Shown: positions 13,195-25,211, counted from the first letter of the stretch. The stretch: 64,000 bases of DNA from Triglochin maritima (GCA_963682175.1 OY821770.1:13050501-13114500), one strand, 5' to 3'. Made by a program: numbers and translations. Notes: a model not told the origin generated them from the letters alone.

Positions 13195-13268
13195 ATTCTC
13201 TCTCTCTTTCACTCACTCTCACGTCTCTCTCGTTCTCTCTTTCTCACTCTCACGCGTCTCTCTCTCAG
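13195..13268 (+). repeat. CT-rich low-complexity tract
   Basis: Imperfect (CT)n/(CTCA)n stretch just downstream of the F-box fragment. Resembles pyrimidine-rich 5' UTR sequence; no gene assigned. Confidence 0.7.
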
Positions 13269-13619
13269 TGGAGCTCCGGCGAGGCTGGTGGTGTTTCTCC
13301 GGCTAGAAGAAGTCTGGTTGAGTGTTGGTTGTGTTGCGAGGTGAGTCGATTTCTGAGCTCAACCTGTCTCGCTTGCTTTGGTTCTCTCTCTCAACCCGTC
13401 TTGTTTCCGGTGGTTGTAGTTGGGGAAGTGATCGACGAAGGTGATAGTGTGGCTGTGGATCAACGAGGAGTGGTGATCGTTGATCAAATGAGAAGTTCAT
13501 TAGTGGATCGTGGTTTTTGGGAGAAGGGCTCGTGGAAGCGTCGTCGAGGTTCTTCGAAGGTTTCTTCAGACCTTCACAGTATGTCAAACTAGTTTTGTAG
13601 CTCACTTATGTTGTGTGAG

Positions 13620-13860
13620 TGATTTGGAAGTTGACGGTAGGCCGAAAGGCTCGTCGCAAGCAAATGTGCAGCAATTTTACTGCTGGATCGGTCGACCGGT
13701 TGGTGCAACGGTCGACCGTTCCTAGTGAGAATTCAGGATTCTGCCTCACGCCGATCTTGACTATATATACCAGATTTTGCATTTCAGTCCTTTCACTTTT
13801 CAATATTTTCAGTAGTTGTATCTATTTTCTTGTAACCTACAAAATGAAAAAAAAACTCGA
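13620..13860 (+). mobile_element. LTR-like fragment with two GGTCGACCG palindromes and TATA box
   Basis: Two palindromic cores (GGTCGACCGG and CGGTCGACCG, 13690-13720) are followed about 45 bp later by CTATATATACC (13761-13771). Same motif-then-TATA layout as 11890-12630. Boundaries unknown. Confidence 0.35.
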
Positions 13861-13924
13861 CATAATATTATTTAAATACAAAAATAAGATAATAGTGAAG
13901 ATAAAAATGATAATTTATGATACT

Positions 13925-14948
13925 CATCAATACCCAACTCATGCATCCTGGAGTGCCTCGGAAGAAAACCCAAGTGGGCTGGGACAATTTTAATTGTGTT
14001 ACTGAGTAGCCTTTAGATTGGGGTGATATGAGGGAGGCACCAACAGCTAAATCATCATCTAGTTGTGTTGGATCATATGTTAATGAATAAACTGAGTCAT
14101 TACAAGAAATTTTAGCCTCTTTCGTATGTGCAGTAGAGGGTATGAGCGCATTGGTGGTTCCAAAAACCACTTTAGATGACCAAAGTTATTTAAGTGGTCA
14201 TGTGTTCGAGGATTGTGCGTATGTTCATCCTGAACCCGAATATGATGATGTTTTTCCCAAAGTACGCATTATGATCCTTACTCATTTGCGTATAACCCAA
14301 ATAGGGGTATATTCATGGGGAAACCTTAGAAATCCTAGTTATCATACATCATGTCCACCCCAATATCCTCCACCTGAATACCTAGCTCTCTAACAACACC
14401 TAATTCAATCATTGGACTCATCTCAGCCTATCAACATCTCAACCTAATTGTTTTTTTATTTGAACCTCATAGTTGACCACAAACTTGATTCTATAGAACA
14501 AATCCACCAAACGTTCATGCAAACCACTCAAAATATGATAAAGTCCAACATGAATTCCTTGCAAACTTTGGAAATACAAGTGAGTCAGTTGACATAACAA
14601 TTAAGTGAACAAGAAGAGGGTGACATTTCTTGTCAACATGAGGTTTCATATTCTGATATCAAACCACCATTACATCCACAAATTCAAAGTATTATCTTTT
14701 AAAGTCAAACTCATAGTTAGTCTGAGGGACTTGGGTTTTAATTCACGACCGCTTGGTGGGAGTTCAATCCAAATTGAGAATAACATGGACCAATTTGATT
14801 TTGAGTTGGCACAGGATTGTGCCTTATCCTTTTGTCTTGTTGACCTTAAACCACATGTTCTTAATATCATGCCCCACAACGACCCACCTCTGGTGGCGCA
14901 ACAACTTTCTAATACCATTATTTTTATAAGACTTGATGAGGGTATTGG
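13925..14948 (+). pseudogene. Element C, ORF relic part 1 (homologous to the element B ORF)
   Basis: Decayed plus-strand coding sequence matching the 516-codon protein of element B along its length. CATGCATCCTGGAGTGCCTC with GGGACAATTTTAATTGTGTT corresponds to B's MHPGVAQ...WDNLNYV; TSCPPQYPPPEYLAL to FPPQYPPPEYPEF; AQDCALSFCLVDLKPHVLNI to AQDCALSFCPVALEPHDLHV. Stops and shifts break the frame. It is cut at GAGGGTATTGG, where the Copia LTR entered, and resumes at 25212. Confidence 0.75.
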
Positions 14949-15418
14949 TGTAGGATTTCATGTCATATACTTGTATATATATTGCAAAATTTTACACGCA
15001 ATTAGGATCAATTTTCTTATATTTCAACAATTTTATGTAAACAATTTCCTAATTGTATTTCAATATATATAATAAACTATTTAATATTAAAATACATGAA
15101 TTAGATCATACCTAGGGGATTATTAAATCACTCTTACCAATTGGAAGTCGGATTACACGTCGGATCGCCTCAGAATGACCTCCAAGTGTTCACCAAACTC
15201 TAAATAAGATTAGAGAGATCGAAGCTAGTCAATCAATCTCTGATACGAGGTTAGAATCTAGCAAATAGCCTCTTCTATGCTCCAAAAAAATTAATCTCGG
15301 GAACACAATTAAAACTAAGAGAATTTCGGATGGAATGACGAAGAAAATTGGAGAAAGAAGAATTTTGCATTAGTTTTAATAAGGAGGGAAGATTGACCTA
15401 TTTATAGGATTTCATCCA

Positions 15419-15575
15419 ACCTACATCATGTGCAAACCACTTACACATCATCCATTGTTAATCTCTTCACTAAATCACATCATGTGCAAACCACTTACAC
15501 ATGATCACTTGTTTACCTCTTCACTAAACCACATCATGTGTAAACCACTTTGCACATGATCTCTTGTTTATTTTG
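15419..15575 (-). repeat. Triplicated ~55-bp U3 repeat with CATGTG/CACATG dyads
   Basis: Three near-identical units of CATCATGTGCAAACCACTTA followed by CACATCATC or CACATGATC and CTCTTCACTAAA. Each contains an inverted pair CATGTG...CACATG. They lie in the U3 directly upstream of the TATA box of this minus-strand LTR. Confidence 0.75.
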
Positions 15576-16140
15576 CAACATCATCATCTCATAACTACCT
15601 TTGACCAATGTGGATTAAATCTAGTCATTAATCAGTAAAAAATCTCTTAAAATATATGCAAAAATGTGGGCAAACAGTGTATATGTAAAATCATAACACA
15701 TGAAACTTAATACATCATATAAAATATAAAATTATATTTCTTGTTTCCTAGTTTTGTGACGTAACATATATGATGATCTAAGTTATGTTGACAATGATAT
15801 AAAATACATTATATCATAAATTATAAGCGGTATCTAACTACACATTATAGTTACCCAAATAACAAAGATGTTTTACTCACTCGAACTAAACATGATCCAC
15901 TTAGTGATATGTAAAATATCACTTGTGTCTATCCCTTACCTCATAATATTGAAAATATTATATAAAGTAGAAATGCATCATCTTTGTAATATATATACAT
16001 TTTTTGATCTCTCAAACTAATTATAAATATGTAACTATATATAAGTTGCATTGTGCATATTATAATTTTGTTTTATCAAGGGGTCCAACAATATCATAAC
16101 TCAAGTCAAGATATGCAATGATAATCTTTTGACATATGAT

Positions 16141-17570
16141 TGTCGAACGTTTTATTTTAAACCGCAAGTGCACGACCGCGATGAAGCGGTGGCAAGTACG
16201 GGTCGTCCTCAGGGAGGTGAGTAGCCTCTTGCTTGTACGAAATCAAGTGGCAAAAATAGGGGGAGAAAGATGTTTATGCTACTCTACTCTATACTACGCT
16301 AAGAAGTAGGAAATGCGAAAGGAAGAACCAAACAATGAAATAATAACTAAGCTAAGAACAAAGGAAGAATGCTGGAATACAGAAATGGGAAAACCCCTAA
16401 GGGGTGGAGTGAGTGCACACATGCAAAGAGGTGGGTGTAGAATACATTCTTTAAGCACATGAAGGTGGTGTTTATCAAGCATAGGAAGTGTCTAAATGTT
16501 ATGGCAAAACCTATCAATCTATTCACCAACATAGTTGATTAACATTTACATATGCAAGTTATTTATTTCAGAACCTAAACAAGCATGAGAGGTGTCTAAT
16601 CATTTTGGCAAAACTCATCAAGTTGTAAATTCTATCCTAAACAAGCAAGCATATATTCATGTTTAATCAACACATTGAAATTAAAGCATTCATCCCATTC
16701 TCTAATGCATGTATGTACATCTACTCCACCTCCCAAAGGGGATGGAACTACTCACTAAACATTACACTAATTATGAAACTATGGAAAGAAAGCATATTAA
16801 AACTAAGCTAGAATTAAAAGACGATTAAACTAAAACATGCACAAACAATAAAAGAAGCATAACACAAACAATGAAAGAAACACAAAACTTTATTGATAAA
16901 ATGACTCACATTAAAAGTAGCATCCTCCTACTTTAGTGTGTGCTTCAAGGCCTCACTTCTAGTAGGAAGAATAGCCACTTAAAATATGGAGTGATTACAA
17001 TGGAAGGTGAAGAGTTCTATTTATAGCCATGGAAAAAAAGCAAATCGGGACAATCCCCCGATGTGGGACTAAACGGATACCAAAAATAACCTACACATCC
17101 TCTAATACATGTGTTGGAGAAATTTGAGCGGATTTGGGCCAAAATGGACCGCCAATTGGCGGTCTAGCGGTCTTGAGCGGATTAGCGGTCTTGGACCGCC
17201 AATTGGCGGTCTATATGGTTCAGATCGTGCTCATTTTTGTTGTGGGCTTTGCTTGGTATATTTTCTGGTCTTGAATGCATTTAATTGGTTTGTTGGAGCT
17301 CCGACCCGAATCGAATTGCTAAAATACTCCCCATGATGGTGTGGAGTATTCTGTTTTGCTCTTAGGTCCTTCTGTCTTACGTTCAGGTCCTTCTCCCTTG
17401 CATCGCAGTCCCCAGATCTCACAATTCAGTCCTTTTTCCCAGCTTTTATGCTTCATCTCTTCAAACCTATTTATTCCTGAAAACTAGACATAAAACTCGT
17501 AACATAGCATTGCTTAGGTGAAAGATAATGGATATAAGATACAAATATGAGCATGAAATGATGTCAATCA
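16141..17570 (-). repeat. Element A 3' LTR
   Basis: 1430 bp, TGTCGAACG...GTCAATCA on the plus strand. Near-identical to 23306-24709 apart from a few substitutions and one 26-bp length difference inside the palindrome array (17156-17181 present here). Carries GACCGCCAATTGGCGGTC at 17147-17164 and 17194-17211. Confidence 0.9.
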
Positions 17571-19120
17571 AATACCCCCACACCTAACTTTTGCTAGTCC
17601 CGAGCAAAACAAAGAAAGAGAAAAGCATGCGAAAAACAAGAAATCCTAACGCACTTTCGTAGGAATCACGGTTGCACTTAGCACGTGCAACAAGCCGTTA
17701 GACCCCCCTGTTGACAAGGAGGAGGAGTGTTGTCTCCTGAGGGTTTTCAGCGGATATACCCACAAAATCCGAACAAGATGCATTAATTAATCTAGCTACA
17801 CGACTCGTTGGACTTATTTTGTCGATCATGGGACGCGGTAATACTACGGGTCGACTCTATATATGTAATCCGTCCACACACCTAGCCTAATGAGTTATTC
17901 GTGAAAGTTAGTCAAGGACTTAAGTGAAAGACATGAGCAACCTTAACTTCTGAATGTGATACAATGTGTAAAGTCCATTTTGGTTCTTATTTGACTTTTT
18001 TTTTCTTTTTCTTTGGAGCATTTTATTGGTTGGTGTTTGATTCTCCCAGGGTCAGGTTTCGTGCAACATTGCCTATGAGGACTTACACTATCACGTACAC
18101 CTTCCCCCAAATCTCCACATAGGGCGATCCCTACCACCCGTGTAACGGGAGTTCGGTCGGTGCATCCCAAGTCAGATGAATCGAAAGCACCAGGCACAAA
18201 GTCCCCTCAAACCTACTTTCCCGAGTGATAGGAGATGTGCGAGAAGAGAGAACACCACTTATTTATTTATCTACGTGGGAACCAAAATCCCTACACTTAG
18301 GTTTCACAAAAAGAGATTAAGGGCCCTTGACTACGAAAAACTTCCTCATACTAAAAGACACGAATTATTTGACTCACTAGGTTCAGGGTGGACTTCTTTA
18401 AATGTTTGACTACTGAAACCCTATGATTACACGCCCCCCGAGGGAAAACCGGGGTGCATCCTAACGACTCGATAAGACCTAAAGCCAGTAAACTAGAAAT
18501 CCTAATGCATCAAGTTCAAGACAATTTTGGGAGCTTTCTTTTTACTTTGCCACTCAACGGTTTTGCACATGCTAAACACACGCAAAACCTACAAAAACAT
18601 TTTCTTTCACAAACACATGAAGATTTTGAAAGAAATGTGAAAATTTTAAAGCACTAGGCAAGCAAAAGAAGACAAGTCACCCAAGGATCATGGCAAGCAG
18701 ATATATCGATATTAAATGCGGCACACTAACATGACCCTAACAATGCACACAAAAGAAAACAAAAAATCAAAAGAAAAGACTCGACTATATACACACGTAA
18801 AACACCCCCCACACCTACTTCATGCATTGTCCTCAATGAACAAGATACTACATGGATACATGCATGAAAAAGGAAAGATCTCACCAACATGAAGTACAAA
18901 GGGACGTTCAGGGTCATGTTGATGGACACAAACTCAAATTCCCTCAAAACCTGTGAGAAGCTGAAGAAGGGAGATAAATACGTGAAGAGATTGGGCCCAA
19001 GTACACAAGGGTTGGGGCCCACAACAATCGATGCTCACTAAAGGAGTCTTTTATTACACACTTTTTTTCTCTTTTTTTTAAGATATATACATCAACCAAG
19101 ATATTCTCATAATGATTTGG
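17571..19120 (-). other. Element A long 3' non-coding internal region
   Basis: 1.55 kb between the ORF stop and 3' LTR without a supported gene. It aligns with the matching part of element B (44672-46266) in many blocks, for example GTTGCACTTAGCACGTGCAA and the AGTCCCGAGCAAAACAAAGA segment, and also with element C (25450-27148). Conservation of long non-coding sequence across three copies suggests a role in packaging or transcription (inference). Confidence 0.75.
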
Positions 19121-22100
19121 TCAAGGAACATCAAATGAGAACATCAAGTCAGGAGGACCAGAGACTTGCCGAGATGGGCAAACTCCACTGGTACTCTGAG
19201 GTGTCATGAGAGGTGAAAGGTCAAAGCTGAAAGGCTCGAACCCCTCATGATATTGGTTGGGTGTGGGCAACAAAGAATGAAGTTGTGTTGCCTCACTAGG
19301 ATTTAATTGCTCATCGAAGAAAACCCTCCAACCAATAGGCGGGTGCATCGGAATGAGTTCCTCAAGCTCATTCGATGGATGCAGCAGACCTGCATCACTA
19401 AGAATGGGGCTTCTCCCCAAATCATCCAACAAGGACCTCCCACCATCATTTAGATCATCAAGCAAAAGCTCGGTCATAGGTGGGTCCTTGTTGGAGTCAA
19501 TATGAAGCTCAAATGGCTCAATGGCCATGGGACATGAGGTAGAGACACCTTCTGGTATAGGCATATGATGAGGTGTCTCACTCTCACTAGTACTCTCAAC
19601 TGAATCATGCAACGAACACTCCATTTGGACATTCATGTTCGAGGCCAGCTCACTCTGTTGCATTGCGAAGACAGGCAATGAGTTTTCGCTGGGCCCTCGA
19701 ACATTCTCAACGGGTTGCATTGGGGTTAGGGGTGTTCGTTGATTTTGTGGTGCTTTCTCCAATTGGCGGATGAGATGGAGATTTAAAGGTTCATCCATGG
19801 GTTCCTGTTGCCTACCAGAGTTGAACACATGAAACTCGGCACTCATGTTACCGAATGAGAGCTTCATGAGACCATTTCTACAATTAATCAAAGCATTGGA
19901 GGTTGCCAGAAATGGTCTACCCAAAATCAAAGGTATTTGAGAGTGGGTGTTCGCAACAGGATTGGTATCGAGGACAACAAAATCGACTGGAAATATAAAA
20001 TCTCCAACTTTGATAAGCACATCCTCGATAATCCCCATGGGAATACGAATGGATCTATCCGCTAATTGGAGGGTGATCTTAGTTGGTTTCAATTCTCCCA
20101 AGTTCAACTGTTGATAAACAGAGAATGAGAGGAGGTTGACCGCTGATCCTAAATCAAGCAAAACATTGCTCAATCTAGTGTCCCCTATCGTACACTGAAT
20201 AGTAGGACACCCAGGGTCCTTGTATTTTGTGTAGGTAGGATTGGACAAAAGTGAGCTGATATTTGCAGCCAAGAATGCTTTCTTAGGAACATTGGTCTTC
20301 CTCTTGGTTGTGCAGAGATCCTTCAACACTTTGGCATATTGAGGTATTTGTTGGATGACATCCAACAAGGGGATGTTAACCTTTACTTGCTTAAACACCT
20401 CTACTATCTTGTCCATGTTGTCACTCTGCTTTTTGTTTAACCTACTTAGATAGGGAGCTTTTGGCAGGTAGGTTTTCTGTTGTGCCTGAGAAGAAAGCTT
20501 TGGTGTATTACCCTCACCCTCAGCTTCTTCTTCACCACCATTCCCACTGGGGGGCTGCATAGATGGTGGTGGGTGTGGCAAGGAAATGTGATTGTCAACC
20601 TGTTTTCCATTCCTTAAGGTCACAATGGAATTGACATGGTGAACAGGTTCCTCCACATTGTTCACTTGCCTCCCCCGAGGTACCACATTCTCATTTTGCA
20701 TTTGTTGTTGTTGGTACATGCGGGGGTTAGCCTCAGGCTGGCTAGGAAAAGACTCTCTCTCTTTTTCATGTACAGACTGAGCCAATTGGCCCATCTGAAG
20801 CTCTAGAGATTTGATGGTCTTCTGATTTGAGGTGAGAACTTGACTCGTGGTTGACATAAAATTTTTCATTGAGTTTTCAAGTCCACGAGTCAAGGTCTCA
20901 AGCGAATTGAATCGGATTTCCATATTATTGGAATTTGGGAAACCTGATTGATTGGTTGTTTGCGCTTGGTGTGGCTGATAGGAATGCGCATGCATGGGAG
21001 GTTGGTGTGATTGGTAAGGTGGTCTCGAGGAGTTTGGAGGACCACCCGGGGCATTAGTTTGGTTCCATGAAAAATTGGGGTGGTTCCTCCATCCAGGATT
21101 ATAAGATGATGAGTATGGGTCATTCCTGACTCTATCATAGACGGCGTTGACACGCTCCATCTCAGGAGGAATGGACTCACACTCGCTTTCTACATGACCT
21201 ATCCTACCACATGAATGATAGGGAAGTGGACCAGATGTAGACATGTGAGGTGCACTTTGTTGGTTTTGGAGCTCAATCGAGTCCATACGGCGCATTAAGG
21301 CCGCCATGCGTGCCTCGGTGGCCGTAGTGGTATCGATAGCAAATGTGGTACCCGATCTAGTCGAGTTTGCATTCGCGATCCTCGCTCCTATACTAGATGA
21401 TGCAGGTGGTTCCCTCACACTCTCCCACTGCATGGTTTTCTCAGCGAGGTCTTCTAGGAAGGCCCATGCCTCCCTTTCATCCTTTCCTAAGAACTCTCCT
21501 TGACACATGGACTCAAGGAGCATTCTGGACGGGATGTGAAGACCCTCATACACAATCTGACAAAGACGCCACAACTCAATGCCATGGTGAGGGCACGAGG
21601 ATAGTAGTTCTTTGGACCTCTCAAGATATGCATGAAATGGTTCGGTCTCATGTTGATAGAACGAATTGATTTCGTTCCTCAATTTTTGAGTCCGATGATT
21701 AGGAAAGTACTTCTTGAGGAATGCAGATTGAAACTCATCCCAAGTCCTAAAGGAATTCGCCTGGTTGCTGTACAACCACTTCTTGGCGTCATCCTTTAGT
21801 GCAAAAGGAACGAGCCTAAGATGGATGTAGTCTGTGCTAAGTTGTTGCAGCTTGAACATAGCACAGACCTCCTCAAATTCCCTGAGAAAGATATAGGGGT
21901 CACCTTTCCCAGTGAAATGAGGGAGCATGGAAATGAATTGAGGCTTAACCTCAAAATGGTTCCCATTAGCCTCTGGTAATACGATGCATGAGGGTAGAGC
22001 TGTACGGCTCGGGTAGCATCGATCACGAAGAGGTATGGGAACGACAACTGGAAGCACTGGTGGAGCAGGTGGGTCCAGCAATTGATCCTCCTCACGGAAA

Positions 22101-22306
22101 TTAGCAGCCATTGGACCCGAACTACGTGCGACACGAGAGGAGGGAGGTGTCGAGAAATCGATGACCGAAACCGGATTGACAACGCTCCTCGTCAAACGAC
22201 CACTCTCGTCTCGTGTCCACGAAAGCATGCACAAAGGTGCACACACACAAAACAAAACTTTTTTTTTCAACAAAGAATGTACGTAGAAGAGAAGACGAGG
22301 GAACAC
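19121..22306 (-). CDS. Gag-aspartic protease polyprotein of element A
   Basis: Uninterrupted 1061-codon frame. Retrotransposon gag (capsid) domain about residues 125-295 (FTGKGDPYIFLREFEE... WDEFQSAFLKKYFP...). Zinc knuckle at 363-376 reads YHSCGRIGHVESEC: a CCHC box with its first cysteine replaced by tyrosine. A helical segment follows at about 465-515, then a proline/glutamine-rich linker. Retropepsin-like protease about 705-830 with DLGS (718-721, where DTG/DSG is usual) and ILGRPFL (794-800). The C-terminus (IPMHPPIGWRVFFDE) is shared with the element B protein. Translation may start at Met27 (MLSWTRDESG, 22228) or at Met66, since the first 26 residues look unlike gag. An intact frame in a pol-less element suggests recent insertion. 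Enzymes for copying must come from a partner element (inference). Confidence 0.9.
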   Translation of the reverse strand: MFPRLLFYVHSLLKKKVLFCVCAPLCMLSWTRDESGRLTRSVVNPVSVIDFSTPPSSRVARSSGPMAANFREEDQLLDPPAPPVLPVVVPIPLRDRCYPSRTALPSCIVLPEANGNHFEVKPQFISMLPHFTGKGDPYIFLREFEEVCAMFKLQQLSTDYIHLRLVPFALKDDAKKWLYSNQANSFRTWDEFQSAFLKKYFPNHRTQKLRNEINSFYQHETEPFHAYLERSKELLSSCPHHGIELWRLCQIVYEGLHIPSRMLLESMCQGEFLGKDEREAWAFLEDLAEKTMQWESVREPPASSSIGARIANANSTRSGTTFAIDTTTATEARMAALMRRMDSIELQNQQSAPHMSTSGPLPYHSCGRIGHVESECESIPPEMERVNAVYDRVRNDPYSSSYNPGWRNHPNFSWNQTNAPGGPPNSSRPPYQSHQPPMHAHSYQPHQAQTTNQSGFPNSNNMEIRFNSLETLTRGLENSMKNFMSTTSQVLTSNQKTIKSLELQMGQLAQSVHEKERESFPSQPEANPRMYQQQQMQNENVVPRGRQVNNVEEPVHHVNSIVTLRNGKQVDNHISLPHPPPSMQPPSGNGGEEEAEGEGNTPKLSSQAQQKTYLPKAPYLSRLNKKQSDNMDKIVEVFKQVKVNIPLLDVIQQIPQYAKVLKDLCTTKRKTNVPKKAFLAANISSLLSNPTYTKYKDPGCPTIQCTIGDTRLSNVLLDLGSAVNLLSFSVYQQLNLGELKPTKITLQLADRSIRIPMGIIEDVLIKVGDFIFPVDFVVLDTNPVANTHSQIPLILGRPFLATSNALINCRNGLMKLSFGNMSAEFHVFNSGRQQEPMDEPLNLHLIRQLEKAPQNQRTPLTPMQPVENVRGPSENSLPVFAMQQSELASNMNVQMECSLHDSVESTSESETPHHMPIPEGVSTSCPMAIEPFELHIDSNKDPPMTELLLDDLNDGGRSLLDDLGRSPILSDAGLLHPSNELEELIPMHPPIGWRVFFDEQLNPSEATQLHSLLPTPNQYHEGFEPFSFDLSPLMTPQSTSGVCPSRQVSGPPDLMFSFDVP

Positions 22307-23282
22307 AGGAGAGAAAGGAAGAAGTCCTTATGCTACGGCGGATGGGTACAGGTAGAAGCACACAAGCAAACAAGGCTCAAGCAATCCTAAGGTCGCTATA
22401 GGTCCTTACAGCTAGACGACGCCTAACTGCGAGGTCATACGGCCTCAACACACCTCACCTCCCTACAACGAGGACCACAAAGCCCAGCAAGTGAGCCAAG
22501 ATCCGGGGATCTCGTCTCTCCTACTATCGACAAAGTGGGCAACGCCGATCAGGTCATGACGGTCGGGACCGGATCACTCTCCTAATGTGTCCAAGATCCT
22601 TAGGGCCAATGTCTACTTGATTTAAAATTAGGCTCTTGATTAGTGTGGTTTTTGGGGCGAAGGAAAGGGTGATGAAATCCCCCACCTTATCTTTTACGGG
22701 ACAACCCCTCCTTAGTAGCGTTTTGGAGTCCTAAATCTAGCAATCAACACTCCAAACAACGCTCAACTCACACTTGTTGCAATGCACTTCCTACTAACTA
22801 ATGCATGTTCATACGAAATGCATGAATGAGAGTAGAAGGTGCGTACCTCACGCCAGCTCTCAGCAACAGAAAATAAAGTTAAGATAAAAGACAATCTAAG
22901 TGCCTAAGTCACATACATGATGCATGACCTAAACAAAAAGAATGCCTAATCTTTTGCTTTGAGTTTTAGGGTCCAAGTTGCTTAAAGGAGGTTTGATTAT
23001 TGATCTGGGAACAAACTATAAGTCAAAACATGCCAAATTAAGTCCCAGACCATTATATCAGATAAAGTAAACAGACCAAAAAAATAAGAGAGCGAGCTGA
23101 GCTTACCAGACCGCCAATTGGCGGTCTCAGGCCGCTGATTGGCGGTCTACAGTGCCCAGCTTGCTTCAAAACTTCTCCAGGTGCTCCTCCTGACCACTCG
23201 AAGTCTCCTGAAACAAAGCAAAACTACAAAACAAAAATTAAATCCACTCGAATCATCCAAGCAAGAGTCTGGACTGGCACCT
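22307..23282 (-). other. Element A 5' leader between PBS and gag
   Basis: About 1 kb without a supported gene. A palindrome GACCGCCAATTGGCGGTC (23109-23126) plus a degenerate second copy (GCTGATTGGCGGTC) lie about 160 bp inside the PBS. Element B has the same pair at 48718-48756. Confidence 0.6.
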
Positions 23283-23299
23283 CCCCGGCAACGGCGCCA
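23283..23299 (-). promoter_or_regulatory. Primer-binding site of element A (tRNA-Asp)
   Basis: Minus-strand TGGCGCCGTTGCCGGGG, exactly complementary to the 3' end of plant tRNA-Asp (CCCCGGCAACGGCGCCA), 6 bp inside the 5' LTR. Athila-group elements use this primer. Confidence 0.85.
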
Positions 23300-23305
23300 A
23301 AAACT

Positions 23306-24709
23306 TGTTGAACGTTTTATTTTAAACCGCAAGTGGACGACCGCGATGAAGCGGTGGCAAGTACGGGTCGTCCTCAGGGAGGTGAGTAGCCTCTTGCTTG
23401 TACGAAATCAAGTGGCAAAAATAGGGGGAGAAAGATGTTTATGCTACTCTACTCTATACTACGCTAAGAAGTAGGAAATGCGAAAGGAAGAACCAAACAA
23501 TGAAATAATAACTAAGCTAAGAACAAAGGAAGAATGCTGGAATACAGAAATGGGAAAACCCCTAAGGGGTGGAGTGAGTGCACACATGCAAAGAGGTGGG
23601 TGTAGAATACATTCTTTAAGCACATGAAGGTGGTGTTTATCAAGCATAGGAAGTGTCTAAATGTTATGGCAAAACCTATCAATCTATTCACCAACATAGT
23701 TGATTAACATTTACATATGCAAGTTATTTATTTCAGAACCTAAACAAGCATGAGAGGTGTCTAATCATTTTGGCAAAACTCATCAAGTTGTAAATTCTAT
23801 CCTAAACAAGCAAGCATATATTCATGTTTAATCAACACATTGAAATTAAAGCATTCATCCCATTCTCTAATGCATGTATGTACATCTACTCCACCTCCCA
23901 AAGGGGATGGAACTACTCACTAAACATTACACTAATTATGAAACTATGGAAAGAAAGCATATTAAAACTAAGCTAGAATTAAAAGACGATTAAACTAAAA
24001 CATGCACAAACAATAAAAGAAGCATAACACAAACAATGAAAGAAACACAAAACTTTATTGATAAAATGACTCACATTAAAAGTAGCATCCTCCTACTTTA
24101 GTGTGTGCTTCAAGGCCTCACTTCTAGTAGGAAGAATAGCCACTTAAAATATGGAGTGATTACAATGGAAGGTGAAGAGTTCTATTTATAGCCATGGAAA
24201 AAAAGCAAATCGGGACAATCCCCCGATGTGGGACTAAACGGATACCAAAAATAACCTAAACATCCTCTAATACATGTGTTGGAGAAATTTGAGCGGATTT
24301 GGGCCAAAATGGACCGCCAATTAGCGGTCTTGGACCGCCAATTGGCGGTCTATATGGTTCAGATCGTGCTCATTTTTGTTGTGGGCTTTGCTTGGTATAT
24401 TTTCTGGTCTTGAATGCATTTAATTGGTTTGTTGGAGCTCCGACCCGAATCGAATTGCTAAAATACTCCCCATGATGGTGTGGAGTATTCTGTTTTGCTC
24501 TTAGGTCCTTCTGTCTTACGTTCAGGTCCTTCTCCCTTGCATCGCAGTCCCCAGATCTCACAATTCAGTCCTTTTTCCCAGCTTTTATGCTTCATCTCTT
24601 CAAACCTATTTATTCCTGAAAACTAGACATAAAACTCGTAACATAGCATTGTTTAGGTGAAAGTTAATAGATATAAGATACAAATATGAGCATGAAATGA
24701 TGTCAATCA
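23306..24709 (-). repeat. Element A 5' LTR with promoter
   Basis: 1404 bp. Minus-strand TATA box TATAAATAG at 24190-24182. The palindrome GACCGCCAATTGGCGGTC (24333-24350) lies about 143 bp upstream of it, in U3. Starts TGTTGAACG on the plus strand and ends GTCAATCA next to the ATGAT duplication. Confidence 0.9.
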
Positions 24710-25211
24710 ATGATCTTTTCTAGCATTTATAACCAAATAATAACTTTATCACCATACTCATTGATAGTTTTTGATAATAATCAAATCATACGCTTCTTAT
24801 GTGAAAAGACATAGGTCTAATATCTTACGATTTAAAGACAAAATGAAAACATTAATAACACAAATCCGTAATGTATCATTGCTTAAGTCTATTTAATATA
24901 TAAAAGAAAATATTTTCTATTACATATATACTCATGTTGTTACAATATTTGTAGAGTTACAATATCCTTTAACCAACACGACAATCTTATCTTGTTAATT
25001 AATGTTCCATGTTAATCACCATGATTATGAATTACTCTTGATTTATATAAACCATTATCTTTTAGAGCTCTACGGTTAAAGACCAAGAACATCTTCCTTA
25101 ACTCTTCCAAAAGACGAATACATTAATCAAAGAACAAAATGTTCAATACATTCAATTCATAATAAAAGACATATAAAAGTAATTTTTTTAGAACACATTC
25201 ATTTCAATTGG

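Larger units (their letters stand above)
16141..24709 (-). mobile_element. Athila-like LTR retrotransposon 'A', gag-protease only
   Basis: Complete 8.57-kb element on the minus strand with TSD ATGAT (16136-16140 and 24710-24714). Its LTRs are 1404 bp (5', right) and 1430 bp (3', left). PBS complementary to tRNA-Asp; purine-rich tract AGGTGTGGGGGTATT next to the 3' LTR (17571-17585, minus). Contains one long gag-protease ORF but no reverse transcriptase, RNase H or integrase, so it is non-autonomous, resembling the gag-only class (TR-GAG). Family placement rests on PBS type, LTR size and gag/protease style. Confidence 0.88.
14949..25206 (-). mobile_element. Copia-type solo LTR, split by element A
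   Basis: Minus-strand LTR of about 1.68 kb net (14949-16140 plus 24715-25206). It begins TGTAGGATTT on the plus strand and ends ...CATTTCA, giving TG...CA termini. TSD ATTGG at 14944-14948 and 25207-25211. TATA region CCTATTTATAGGAT near 15398-15411 (read on minus), then an R region sharing AGATTAGAGAGATCGAAGCT with the Copia LTR at 61.6 kb. No internal region remains, so it is a solo LTR, presumably left by LTR-LTR recombination. Confidence 0.8.

Noticed and set aside
18726..19022. 98-codon hydrophobic frame in element A as an envelope-like gene
   Set aside because: Too short, not conserved as a frame in element B at the equivalent site, and falls in the conserved non-coding 3' region.
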